64,000 bases of DNA from Acanthacorydalis orientalis (Eukaryota > Arthropoda > Insecta > Megaloptera > Corydalidae), in NCBI GenBank assembly GCA_034766995.1, contig CM068319.1, forward strand, positions 25,002,459 through 25,066,458, in the 5' to 3' direction. The position numbers and the translations under genes were made by a program. Below the pieces are notes generated by a model. That model searched no databases. It had not been told where the DNA came from and worked only from the letters and a program-made list of their open reading frames with translations. Positions 24,570 through 36,279 of this stretch are shown one piece after another (position 1 is the stretch's first letter; every line of letters starts with the position of its first letter).

Positions 24570-26080
24570 GAATTACTACATATTCATTCACGTAGAACTA
24601 CGTACTCGTGTAATGTAATATAAGAATCAAGTTCGACATTTAAACATTCGCACAAAATAAAAATAAATTACGATGGAAATCGTCTGGAAGTAAAACTAAA
24701 ATAAGTATCTTCGAAGCAACTGAGAACAAGGAATAATATACAGTTATGTGTTTCTTCTGATGACTTAATTAGTACAAAAGAACTATGTTCTTTTCACAAA
24801 AACTTTAGGTTTATACTAAGAAATAATAATATTAAGATTGATAAAAGTTCTTTGATCTTATGAATTAAAAACAATTTATTTAAATACTAATATAATATTG
24901 GACATTAATGCTGTATCTAAGGCATTCGTTAAATATACATATGAGTTAGTAAATAATTTAAAAAAAGGAATTAAACGGAATGAATAAACATGAGAAAATG
25001 ACAAGTTTATACAATATTACGGTATTATCATTGAACATATTTTTGATAAATTGACACGAGTAATTATTTGATTACATAAATATTAAATGCGAATTATCAT
25101 TTCATAAATTATGAATAAAATGAAATCAGTTGATTTCACAATTGCAAAAAGTATATAAACGCATACTTATAAAAATAATTCAATAGCAATTTAAATTCAT
25201 AAATAAATATAATTCTAAGGAACGAAATTTTCTTACAAGATATTATTTTGATTATCTCATTTATTCTTTTATGTTTATTAAATCATATTTTGATTTCAAG
25301 GCACATTGGGTTTGAATATAAATATTTAAGTAAAATCTCGAAAAATCATAATATTTAACATTTCCGTTCTGTTATGGAATATATTGATTTACAATTGAAT
25401 AAAGTATAAAATGTAGGGGTTCGAAAGTTTTGAACGAGGATAAAGTTGTATATAAAAAAAACAGTATACTTTATTGGTTATGTTCAATATCTCGTTACAT
25501 ATTTAACGTTGAGGTTCAATATTGAAATTATCCAATTCAATATTGAAAATATAGTTTTCAATTTTAATAAGGAAAAAATGTTGGTATACATTTTTATTAC
25601 TTGTAAATGATGTTGGATTTTTCTTCATACTTAATTTTTTTAAGAACTACTTTTATATATTATTTAAAAACATCTTAACATTTTGCACATGTATTTTTTT
25701 AATTTGGATAGAAATTTGAAAAAAGTATATTTCCATTATATATGATTTTTTACGGACATTTTCCATGTAAAGAAATTGATATAAAAGTCAAATTTATATC
25801 CTCAGTCGTATTCAAAATGTAAAAATGATAATTAATAGATATATTTCTGTTTATTATGTTTTTTGGAGAATATTATTTCTGAAAATTATTTATTTTGTTG
25901 ATTGATATAAATTATTATTTTCTCGTCATATATGTACTCTTTTCTCTCATTGTATTATACATATATAATATAGATTATTCTTTTCAATTATATTGAAATT
26001 AAATATTCAAAGTTTATAGAATAAGACCTAACCCTAATTGTTAAACCGCTGTGCGTATTATATTACCAAAACTTGTTTGA
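24570..26080. other. AT-rich interval, no gene seen
   Basis: Low-complexity AT-rich sequence. The only structured item noted is a pair of identical 12-bp palindromes at 25515-25547, listed separately. Confidence 0.65.
25515..25547. repeat. duplicated 12-bp palindrome TTCAATATTGAA
   Basis: The perfect palindrome TTCAATATTGAA occurs at 25515-25526 and again at 25536-25547, so the copies start 21 bp apart, two helical turns. A related sequence (TTCAATATTGAAA) appears at about 53108. Whether this is a binding-site pair or chance in AT-rich DNA cannot be told by eye. Confidence 0.6.
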
Positions 26081-26128
26081 CATAAAACTGTCTGATACAT
26101 TTCCAATGTGCTGGATATATACGGTTAA

Positions 26129-26273
26129 CCAAACTAATTCGCGTCGAACTGAATCCCTAACGCGTTTCAGTATTTCCGCATAATAAACCTGATTAACTGT
26201 TTGGCCATCAGGGATGAGTTCTGAATTGATAATACCGTTGATATTAAACGGACAATACCATCAATATTGTTAG
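26129..26273 (-). pseudogene. mariner transposase fragment
   Basis: On the minus strand 26245-26129 is an open block of 39 codons reading NINGIINSELIPDGQTVNQ then VYYAEILKRVRDSVRRELVW. This is the well-known segment of mariner transposases between the first two catalytic aspartates (V-FFD--GI-HHE-LP-GQTVN--YY-EVL-RLR--VRRKRPELW). Immediately upstream, in another frame, 26273-26247 reads LTILMVLSV, matching the preceding MLMVFFD strand, so a frameshift lies at about 26246 and the first catalytic D is replaced (N in the open frame). After RRELVW the similarity fades and the HHDNAPAH motif with the second aspartate is not seen. No terminal repeats are visible nearby. It is a dead, internal-only fragment. 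Confidence 0.8.
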
Positions 26274-26497
26274 ATTAAGCAAGTTCAGACAACATCTCTA
26301 ATGGCGTACAGGACACATGCACGGGGGTCCGGTTGTCACATATGCTAGTGATATTTATATAAATAAATTACACACTAAAGTTAGTTTCACTACATTTTTA
26401 AATTCAACTTAATGTTGTTATATACAAATTTATTTCTGATATTGTGCATAGTAGTTATTTTCTTTAAAAGATATATTGTCACTTTTTTTAAAAAATA

Positions 26498-26501
<4 letters not shown>

Positions 26502-26556
<55 letters not shown>
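26502..26556. repeat. (TA)n microsatellite
   Basis: About 27 uninterrupted TA units. Confidence 0.97.
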
Positions 26557-26558
<2 letters not shown>

Positions 26559-26903
26559 ACAAACTTAGTTTTTTTTAACGAAATATTTTTAACTAATATA
26601 CATTTTTAAATAACTCAAAATGTTTTTTTAAACATGAATTTGAATTTTTTTTCAATAGTTTTATGTAATGCAACTGTTTACTAGTCTGCGGTATCAGTAA
26701 TCAAATTTAATTTTAGTATATTTTTCGTTCTATAATTAAAAAGATTAATTAAGTTTGTACCAATATGTGTAAAATACATAATTTATATATTATTACATAT
26801 TTAGTTATATATAAACTTTACTAATATCCATATTACAAATTATTAGTAGGTTGCAACTAAATTTGTGAATATTTTATTGTATCTACTTATCTAACTGTCT
26901 GAA

Positions 26904-26928
26904 TATATTATATATATATATACATATG

Positions 26929-27008
<80 letters not shown>

Positions 27009-27009
27009 A
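26904..27009. repeat. (TA)n-(GT)n compound microsatellite
   Basis: TA units interrupted by ACATATGTAAA and a TGTA step, followed by about ten GT units from 26989. Confidence 0.96.
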
Positions 27010-27287
27010 GTATTCCAGTAGCGCAGGAGATGAGTAATATGAGATTGTCAAGTCAACCATGGTTTTGAAATTTCTTTTTTATTCAAATAAAAAAATATAT
27101 GGTAATAATGCTTTATTTTCAGAATTTACAAGTGTATTAATATTAACTAATGAGTTAAGATAAATATGAAATATCTTTTTTTTTATATAAACAAGCTGTT
27201 AAAGTAAGTTTATAATTTCAATTAAAGAATAATAAATAATTTTAAAAAATATTATATGCAAATATAATAATACACGTATGAACACAA

Positions 27288-27289
27288 AC

Positions 27290-27327
<38 letters not shown>

Positions 27328-27343
27328 GTGTATATATATATAT

Positions 27344-27392
<49 letters not shown>

Positions 27393-27395
27393 ATG

Positions 27396-27447
<52 letters not shown>

Positions 27448-27495
27448 AATATGTATATACATATATATGTATATATATATATATATATACATATG

Positions 27496-27529
<34 letters not shown>

Positions 27530-27530
27530 C

Positions 27531-27566
<36 letters not shown>
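27288..27566. repeat. large (CA)n/(TA)n compound microsatellite block
   Basis: About 280 bp made almost only of TA, CA and TG dinucleotides, starting with a CA run and followed by TA runs broken by GTATA, GTGTA and ACATATG steps. It is the largest repeat block here. All the Ile-Tyr open frames of 60-120 codons in this region, on both strands, come from it and are not genes. Confidence 0.97.
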
Positions 27567-27568
<2 letters not shown>

Positions 27569-27569
27569 A

Positions 27570-28835
27570 TTGCGTTATAATTATATTATACTTGTATAAT
27601 TATTAAGTGTAAAATGTTTCTAATAATTCATTTGAAAATATTATTTCTTTATGAAATTTATATAACAGCAAAATAAAGTTATTTTACGTGAGTATTCATT
27701 TTATTCGGCCACCTATTCATTATATAATGTACATGCTATACAAGAGAAAAAAATATATAAATTCTATTAACTATAAGGCGGCTATGGTGACTCATCAGAT
27801 TGTCACCGATGCATATGTTTCATTTACTGTATAGAAATTCACTTGTGTTGTTTATTATAGAACAAAATTGAAGAATATGTTAGTAAAAATTTAAAATAAA
27901 ATTAGTATTTAATAAATTAGTGTATTCTTTCGATTCGTGTTTTGTGTATTTCACTTTTTATAAAATTTTAAAAATACTTGTACGTACTTCTGTAATATAG
28001 ACTCTAGAATATGTTTATTTATTCGGTTCAAAATGAATGCATTGATTGGGTGGAAAAATATGAAGGTAAGAGTTTATTAAAATAGTATTGACATGTTTAA
28101 AATATTCAATATATAATTGGAGTAATATATGAATCTTACAGAGAGTGTATATATATATATATATATATGAATACACACATACATAAAAAGTAACCTTCAA
28201 TCATATAAGATCATTTAAGTTATTTGTCATTAATCTGATTATTTGTTATTAATATTCTTTCGTCCAATAAAGTCAATAATGATCAATTACTGGCAGATAT
28301 GAACGATATTATTCTAAAACGTATACAATCATCAATTATCACAATTTAGTATCGTGTAATGAAATAAAATCAGTTAGTCGCCGATGGTTGTTAGAATACA
28401 CAATAGTCATTATCCATTACTGATGATTAATATTTGGTTAAGAAAATTAAAAAGGATTGTTATTATTTTATCTCTTATTAATGTTGAAAAGTAGTAGAAA
28501 AGGAAATATCATTTCCAAGACAGTATTATTATAACACAATGGCGTTTCTAATCATTGTGTAATAGTTTATTTTTTTAGATTGTTTATATTATTGTTTCAA
28601 AATAAAATTCAGAACGTACAGTGATTAAAATAACAATTTCAGATTTTTGTTCGAAACAATAGTTTAGTATTTATATTTCAAAAACTAATATTTATCGTTT
28701 GGCATTTTAAATGTCATAAATTTAAACTTTTTGAAACACATTTATGACTACTTTTCTAAAATACCACAATCTCGTACAAAGTTACATTTCAATAACACTG
28801 TTTCCTTTTTGTATAGTAAATAGTTTTGTTTTTAA
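27570..28835. other. AT-rich interval, no gene seen
   Basis: AT-rich sequence with one short TA tract at 28148-28168. A Tyr-rich minus-strand frame at 28015-28200 crosses that tract and is not convincing. Confidence 0.65.
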
Positions 28836-28839
28836 TTGA

Positions 28840-29209
28840 AGTGTGTGCATGGCTAGTACTGTAATTCAGCTGGGTGTACATCTTTTCTGACATATTTATT
28901 TTATTTAGGACAACATTGAAAGACCAATGGTTATACGGAATTCTAGTGACCATGGCCTGTTGTTTAGGTCCGTGTACATCTTGAACACGACATGCTTGCA
29001 ATTTCAGCTGTTTTGTGGCTCAATGTACGCGCTACCATACGACAATCTACTTTGTTGGAAAAGTTTCCATAACGATTGTCGTGGGGATTGCAAAAGTCTT
29101 TCTCGTACGTCTTAGCAAGTTTTCGTCTGTTAAAACTGTCCAACGGCGAGAATATGTTTCCGGTCAAAAACGTAAACCCTTTTACAAATTTATTCCATAG
29201 CAACAACAT
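28840..29209. other. G+C-richer patch G with weak small open frames
   Basis: Both strands are open here. The minus frame 29209-28964 has a true ATG (MLLLWNKFVKGFTF...) and 81 codons, among the longest ATG-started, non-repetitive frames in the window. The plus frame 28927-29115 also has an ATG and 62 codons. TTGCAATTTCAG, ending at 29009, resembles a 3' splice acceptor on the plus strand. Neither product shows a known domain, signal peptide or codon bias I can recognise. The patch may be a regulatory element, a non-coding exon or, less likely, a small-protein gene. Confidence 0.2.
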
Positions 29210-31249
29210 ATTGTTCAGATTAAGTTTGTATAGAAATGTGTTCGTCGATGCATTTTATTATATAATACATGTTTGAAATGATAGACGTATATTAGAAAGA
29301 ATTGAATATATTTTAAAGATTCCATTTATGAACAGTTCACTGTTTCTTTATACAAGTAGTGATGCTAACAGAAACTGTTTTGTATAGAAAAATTAAATTC
29401 ACTTATATTACAAAAAGCACCTACCGTGGTTTAAATATTGTAGCTGTAACTTTAAAGTGCAATGAAAATTCTTTTAAAAACTTATATTGTCAAGTATAAG
29501 TATATGAAAACAACACTCTTCAAGTTATGTGACATATAAATTACTATGAAATAACTCTTATTACATAGACATCATTCCTTTGTACAGTTTCATTTGTATG
29601 TATATTTCTTTCTGTTATACACTAACAGTTTTGAAATACAAATATAAAAATCATTGGCGAGTTTTCTAACAGAGAACGTTTAATCATTTCTATACAAAAT
29701 ACATTCATAAAATATTTTACATAATGACGAAGCGAGATATTTTCGTTTCATAAATTTAAAATCCACAATAAAAAAACACCAGTCGAGAGATATTTTCTGA
29801 ATTTATGTTTCATTCTTTTTATGTCTGAATTGATTTCTTTTAATATTTTACTGTTGTCACAGAATATAGATTTCGTATGTATATATATATATATAGTTTA
29901 TTATTTGAACATTTATAATAAGAAAAAACAAATTATTTTATTTTTTAATAAATTTTACAAACATATTAGATTGATATCTTTGTGTGATGTCTGTTTTTAT
30001 GAACGCAAAAAGTAATTTTAAAATGATTTACAAGCAAAAAAATATTAAAAATAAGAAAATTGCTAGATACATTACGAAATTATTTTTATATAACTATAGT
30101 GTTTCTAGTAGATGGTCAGTTGAAAATTATAAACCACAATAGTTTGTAAAATATAACATTATATATTTTCTCTTTATTGTATACTGTGTAGTAAAACTAA
30201 AATTTGTCAGTTAGGTAGGGTGTATTATTTAATTATACTCAATGTTATGCATATTCTTTTTTTAATTATATCTAGTTTTATTTACTGTAATTGAATATTA
30301 TATTTAAATATTTATACTTTTGTCTACTGGAAGTATATAGAGTGCTAATTTTTAAAAGTAATTCATGCATGTTATTAAAATAATTACATTTAAATAAAAT
30401 TTAACATTTAAATTCATTATTCAAGATTAATAAATAAAAAAGAGTAAATACAATTTTTATTAGTTAAAATGAAAAAAGGTAGACATTATATAATTAATTT
30501 ACATTCATACAACTGTTAAAAAAAACCCTTTTGTATAATTAGTTTATAGTTTCATATAAAATTATAATTTGAATAAGTTTTTCTTCCCACTTTGTGTGAA
30601 AAAAATTGAATCAATACATAAAAACTTTGTAGAAACCAAACATTCTAAATAGAATATTTTTCTATATTCATAGAAAAACAATGTTGAATAGATTATATAA
30701 TTAAACATTAAGTGATCACATAATCGAATAAAGTAATTCATAATTTTATAATTTAAGAAAACTTGTATTTTCATGAAACAATTCAGTTTTTCCAGTTTCA
30801 AATAAATCGTTTGATTGAAAATAAAGTAGTGGTCATTTGGTGGACCTATGTGTAAATTTTAAATGATTTGTCGTACGGATATCAAATAGTTGGAAATAGT
30901 GCAGATGTTACGATTATTTTAAAATATTTGTTCTTTTATTTCGTATTTTATACATTATATATTGTTTTTTTATTAATATAAATGTTATATATATACACAT
31001 AGTATTTTCTGGGTTAAATTTAATTCACTTCTATTTGATAGTAATATTTTTTTTTTGTTATATAAAAACCTTTACTTTTAACTGTTATACATATGGATAG
31101 AAATGTGTGATAATACTTGATATTATTGACATTAAGTAAAAGAATTCATCTGGTGTAGAGTTTGTTATGTTGATATATGTATTTTATTTGTTATTTAACT
31201 ATTATTTACTTTTGGAACTTGTATACTTGTATGTGTGTTTGTGTATATG

Positions 31250-31250
<1 letters not shown>

Positions 31251-31294
<44 letters not shown>

Positions 31295-31362
31295 ATATAT
31301 ATATATATATATGATATATATATATATATATATATATGATATATATATATATATCATATATA
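31251..31362. repeat. (TA)n block with regular TGATA interruptions
   Basis: About 110 bp of TA units broken at intervals of roughly 20-26 bp by TGATA, giving a higher-order period of the type (GA)(TA)9-12. It ends in a TATCATATA step. Confidence 0.95.
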
Positions 31363-31433
31363 GAAAGAGAGAGAAAGGGATGAGAGGTAGGAAGAGAGAA
31401 AGAAAAGGGAACGGAGAGTGAAAGAGAAAGAAA
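31363..31433. repeat. polypurine tract
   Basis: Over 71 bases the plus strand has only four pyrimidines (31381, 31388, 31412, 31419), in imperfect GA and GAAA units. It directly follows the TA block. Tracts like this can form triplex DNA and commonly act as slippage sites. Confidence 0.9.
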
Positions 31434-32152
31434 TATATAATGTAGAACAATTAATTAAGTATCCAATGGAATTTAAATTTCTCTTAAATTTTTTTCGAAT
31501 TTATGTCAGTTACAGGTCTTCTTATAGAAATATTATCTTTTTGTGTTTAGAAAACTAATTATCAAAGTTTCTGACATGCTTTAAGATTGTGGTATCTCGT
31601 ATGGTGACATGTAACATTTTAGGGAACAAATTTATAGGAATAGTGAATTATCTCTGAAATAAATTTATTATTCAAAAGTTTTCTTGAAATATGTTATTTA
31701 ATATTTAATTGTGTTTCGATTGAAATTTGAAATGCTGCACATATTCTTGCCATAGATACTATTAACTATCACACATGTTCTGGAAAAATATCAAAATTGC
31801 TCCCTTTTTCGATTTTTTCACCAATTATTTACAATCTTTTATGATTGAAACATTTGTGTCGTGTCATAAATGTTCAATTATGGTAAAGAATAGGCTGAAA
31901 AATAATATTTGAACATACATTCATTTATTTCTAATTTGACCTGACCTAACTGTACAACCTTAAACTTTAAAGTGGGACAACAATTGACTTTTAAACTTTT
32001 TTAATTGAATTATGAAAAATGAACATATATAAATAAATATTATTTTCCTATTAGAATCGAATTTATTTTATGTCTTTAATATTATAATATTTGTAGTTGT
32101 AAAAACAATGTTAATATTTCGCTCTTACTTTAAGGATATAAAATTATATATA

Positions 32153-32169
32153 GAGAGAGAGAGAGAGAG
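32153..32169. repeat. (GA)n microsatellite
   Basis: About eight GA units following a short TATATA run. Confidence 0.9.
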
Positions 32170-32205
32170 TTTATAAGTTTGTAAATTTGAGAAATTTTAA
32201 TACCT

Positions 32206-32246
32206 TATATATATATATATATATATAAATATATATATATTTATAT
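32206..32246. repeat. (TA)n microsatellite, interrupted
   Basis: Two TA runs separated by an AAA step near 32227. Confidence 0.94.
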
Positions 32247-32524
32247 GGATCTACGGTGTATAAAACTTATTACATTTGTATGCGTATATATTGTTTAAAC
32301 AGAATTCATTTTTAATTAATGAAACTGCATCGGTTGTTCAGTTACATAAATCGTATAATGAAAACGTATTACTTGAGTCCTTTATAACACGAATTGTCAA
32401 ATGCACTGGAAAATCAAACGGTTCATCACACGGTGTGTTTTTGTCACAAAGAATGTTGTAGCGTAATAAAGGTCATTGTAAAAATGTAATTGCATTATAA
32501 AGATAGATCTCTCATTAAAGAACT

Positions 32525-32715
32525 AAATGCAGCTTCAAAGAACGCGTCTATTACTCTTACGCTTCATCACTACGTCTGCCAGCATGGCTCCGCTTTCGTG
32601 ATTTAAAGCTCGCCACATAAAAGCGTCCACATACATACGTATGTGGGATTGTTATAATGGTCATGACTGTTCGTATTCATACCAGCCGATTGTTGTACAA
32701 GTATTTAACCCTTTT
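32525..32715. other. G+C-richer patch H
   Basis: About 190 bp with CpGs (AACGCGTC near 32540, CTCCGCTTTCG near 32588). It contains a perfect hairpin, CCACATAC-ATAC-GTATGTGG, at 32627-32646. No coding frame starts with ATG in it; the frame that ends just upstream at 32461 starts at TTG. It is a candidate conserved non-coding element. Confidence 0.25.
32627..32646. repeat. 20-nt perfect hairpin in patch H
   Basis: CCACATAC and GTATGTGG are exact complements around a 4-nt ATAC loop. It is short but perfect and sits inside a G+C-richer patch. It could be a palindromic binding site. Confidence 0.6.
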
Positions 32716-32719
32716 TTGC

Positions 32720-33190
32720 GTGAAAACACTTCATTTGGAGTATAATGATAAATACTAAAATGTTCTCTATTATGGATTATTATGTACGATAAATATTATT
32801 TACTTATGCGCACGTACTTGATTATCTTTTTTACATAAATTATTTATTAAGTTCTGTGTAAGTTTTTGTATAATGTCTAATCAGAAGCAGATTTGTATAG
32901 AATGTTTTATATAATAATATCTTAGTGAAAAGTAAAGACTTATTATTTATCAACTAATTTACTGGCAGTTAGTTATTGTATAGAACTGAAAGACAGTAGG
33001 AAAATTAATAATTAATAATTACTAATGATAGTAGTATATTTTTAAACTATAATTTTACACTAAAAAAAAGAAGCATCGTTATAAAAATATATTTTTATTT
33101 CAATAACTGTGATGAATATATTAAAATTTTCTTTTAGAAATGTTTTTTATAACATAAAGATTTATAATGCATGCTATCTTTAATGATTAA

Positions 33191-33234
<44 letters not shown>

Positions 33235-34480
33235 CTATTTCCTTTAAAACAGAAGTGAAAAATTATTATTAATTAAAATTAACCAAGTGTTTTTCATGAT
33301 TTTTATTAAAATCATAAATTATTTCAAGTGTATAAGAAACTAACTTTCATGTACGTAAAAATGATTTTAGATTTAACATATGTTGAAGTTTTAAATTAAT
33401 TTTTATATTTTATTTTTCTACGTACTCTAAAAGATGATCACGAAAGTTTTTCTCCACCTATATCCTCAAATTAATTTTACTAGTAATTTTTCAATACTTT
33501 TATATTTTTCATGCAGTATTTATTTATTTTTAAAGCTTGTAAAAATTATAAAATTTTAAATAAGATGTTATGTTTCTCAATGGTTCAAGAGACACTATTT
33601 AATAGAATGAATATTGAATATGAAATGGACAATATTGAAACAGACATTTTATATACTATAGTACTTGAGTTTCATAATAGTATATTTTCATAATAATAAT
33701 ATGTATTGTATAATGGAAAATTATTTATATATATAAATATTAAATAAAAGTAATTACACACTATTGTTCATATTACTGATAGTTATATTTTTATTCTTCT
33801 TAAAAATATATTTTTTAACTTATTTAAAAGAATATTATTAGTTATAACAAAAAGTGGATAGAAAGAGTTTCAATAGATTTTTTAGATAAAAAAAAAATAA
33901 TTCTGTTTTGTATAACAAATTTATAAATAATGCATAGTAATTTTTTAATATTTTCTTATTTCGTACTTGAAAGTAATAATGGCTGCTGTTCAATATGGCA
34001 TAGTTCTTATTAAAAATATTATATTTTCTTTGATCTTTGGATTACGATGTTATAATCTAATCATATTTTCTAAGATATTTGTTTTATTTGTAACATCGTT
34101 TTCAAAATATTCATATATATCGTATAAGGAATAAAAAACATACAGATATTCATATAAAGAACGTAATTTGGAAAGTAAAGATTTGATAATAGTAGAAATA
34201 TATACTTCTTTTAGAGTTTCGTTTTATTTTTATCTTTTATAACCAAAAGGTCTTATTGTTTGATATGTTATATTTCTCACATAATGTTTATAATAAATTT
34301 GTGTTTAGCTCGAAAATATTTTCTTCTAAATAAACAAAGTTAACAACTGCCTGTATTTTGAAATTTATTTTTCCACAAATATATTTCTCTCTTCCGAGAA
34401 TAATTTTCTCGGACGACTTACGTTACTTTGTGTATAAATGAAAAAAATATTTTCGAGCTGAAAACATCAAATAAATGGAT
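32720..34480. other. AT-rich interval, no gene seen
   Basis: One (TA)n tract lies at 33195-33228; otherwise AT-rich sequence. The plus frame at 33511-33693 is short and unrecognised. Confidence 0.65.
33195..33228. repeat. (TA)n microsatellite
   Basis: About 17 uninterrupted TA units. Confidence 0.96.
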
Positions 34481-34484
34481 ACGA

Positions 34485-34950
34485 TACGTTCACAAATAAT
34501 TGACAAGCAAGCGAATCGTCATAATAACTAGGATACAACGCCACAGGAAAGCATATGTAAAATACGTGTTCACTGATAAATCAGTGAAAATATCCGAATA
34601 AAAAACCATTTCCTCACTCAACATTACACCTATACAGTGACCTGCTACGCTACGAAAAGTGACTATTGGAACGAACACGCTGGCTTATCCTACCATCTAC
34701 CGAATGTACACAGCTATACGTATGTGTGTGTGTGAATGAATGAATGCATGTATCCCTCTAGTTCCATATATTTCACACATACACACTCGTTTATCTCCAT
34801 CTTCAAACCATCGAAAAGTGGTCCTGTATACAGTACTACCCTATTCCCTTTAACCTAGTGATCGGTATGAGCCAATAAATTTGGTGGCTTGTTTGGTACG
34901 GTCCAAGCTTTATTCTTCGGACGAAATTCGTTTAAACCTGTGCTACAGAA
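34485..34950. other. G+C-richer patch I
   Basis: A moderately G+C-richer stretch. It includes GTGTGTGTGTGAATGAATG near 34723, and several non-AT motifs such as GTACGGTCCAAGC near 34896. The minus frame 34678-34490 begins at GTG, so it is not supported as a gene. No family is recognisable. Confidence 0.2.
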
Positions 34951-34959
34951 AGCATCATC

Positions 34960-35226
34960 ATTATTACTGTAATAATTTCTCGTAATATGAACTGCTTCTA
35001 AAAATATGTAGGGTCATAAAAGATATGTAAATACAGTTAATGGACTTTAGAAAATATTGAACACGAAAATAATCATCTGTCATCTTGAATCGAAACCGTT
35101 CATTAATATTTAAATTATTTATTAGAATCTACTACAGAAATTTCATATGAAAAAAAAACATATGGTCTTTTTAATAAAATTTTTATTTATCGAGACTCTT
35201 ATTAAATGAAATAAATTCTATAACTG

Positions 35227-35273
<47 letters not shown>

Positions 35274-35765
35274 ATACTCAGAATGGATTTCATTTATGTT
35301 ATCATTCAAAAATAATGTTTCTCGCCTTTTATCGTTCAAGTAAGACTCTCGTGTTACTTTTTCGTTGTTAAAGAAGCGGTTGATAAATAACTGTTTTCAA
35401 TGATAGCTTTGGGAATTCTTTAACATACTTCGTATTCTGGATAGGTTGCCCTAATAGTTCCTATAAGAAAACTTGGAAGCCATATATGAATGTGTATACT
35501 AACTTTAGTATCGTTTTTAAAAATCTAAATTTCAGCAGAGTTTAATATTTTGATAAGAGAGAAAATGTTTCAGTGCTGAACGCTGAAGGTATTAAGAAAA
35601 TATTTTATTATGTAATTATTTTAACGAATTTTCTCTATATAAATATTGATTATCAGAATAAATATAATATAATGGACTTATTTTAGTTGAATACAGTTAT
35701 TATTACATAAAATATTTTTTTATAAAAACTTCAAGTATGACACTTTAATATTTGTAAAAATCAGG

Positions 35766-35815
<50 letters not shown>

Positions 35816-35820
35816 ATATA
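34960..35820. other. AT-rich interval with two TA tracts
   Basis: Nothing gene-like between patch I and the hairpin elements. It holds the (TA)n tract at 35230 and ends in the TA/GT tract at 35767. Confidence 0.65.
35230..35268. repeat. (TA)n microsatellite
   Basis: About 19 uninterrupted TA units. Confidence 0.96.
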
Positions 35821-35825
35821 TATAT
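35767..35825. repeat. (TA)n-(GT)n-(TA)n compound microsatellite
   Basis: About 20 TA units, five GT units and a second short TA run that abuts the inverted-repeat element at 35823. Confidence 0.96.
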
Positions 35826-35966
35826 ACAAATGATAATACAATTTAGGCCTCCACATGAAAATATTAAAAAAAATCGCAAAAAGTAAAAAAATTATTTGTT
35901 AATTTTTGCAATTTTTTTAATACTTTTATGTGGAATCATAAGATGAATCACTCTATATTTGTATGT
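35823..35966. mobile_element. MITE-like inverted-repeat element between TA microsatellites
   Basis: The inner arms at 35851-35882 and 35903-35933 are complementary apart from three mismatches and one bulge; each begins CCACAT when read inward. A 20-nt loop separates them. Weaker inverted similarity continues outward to ATACAAAT on both sides (left near 35823, complement at 35959-35966), where TA microsatellites begin. An inverted repeat with TA at both edges fits a short Tc1/mariner-type MITE inserted in, or seeding, a TA tract. No transposase is present. It could also be a simple palindrome, but the symmetric outer similarity argues for an element. Confidence 0.5.
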
Positions 35967-35985
35967 ATATATATATATATATATA
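35966..35985. repeat. (TA)n microsatellite
   Basis: Short TA run bordering the right side of the inverted-repeat element. Confidence 0.9.
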
Positions 35986-36279
35986 AATGTGTGTATGTAT
36001 GACCATTCGTTTTTTAATTTATATATATTTGAATATTTTAAAAAGAGTATATAATTTATTATAATGAAGAAAAAAGTGTTTAATAACTGATAAGAATGTA
36101 TTTTTCATTTTTTATGAGATAATGTTACTGTAAATGTAATTTTCACTTACATTTATATTTGTTTATATTTAGGTAAACTGATATATCATTCATTCGGAAT
36201 AATAGTGGCACAGATTAAAATTTTTCATTTTCAGATGTTAGCGTATACCAGAATTTTTTTTTTGGATTCTTTCTCCGGC

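Larger units (their letters stand above)
29215..32520. other. AT-rich interval, no gene seen
   Basis: It contains the interrupted TA block at 31251-31362, the purine-rich tract after it, a GA run, a TA tract at 32206-32246 and a short TA tract at 29878-29895. The remaining sequence shows no recognisable feature. Minus-strand frame 30562-30801 is Phe/Lys/Ile-rich and looks like chance. Confidence 0.65.

Noticed and set aside
26846..26870. TAGGTTGCAACTAAATTTGTG, reminiscent of a mariner terminal repeat
   Set aside because: No partner end was found within several kilobases, and it is not placed as an end of the nearby minus-strand mariner fragment.
27199..27606. Open frames of 68-123 codons on both strands made of Ile-Tyr repeats
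   Set aside because: They are direct translations of the TA/CA microsatellite block. The same holds for frames at 9773-10174, 14283-14537, 19266-19529, 31167-31450, 37613-37810 and 47361-47618.
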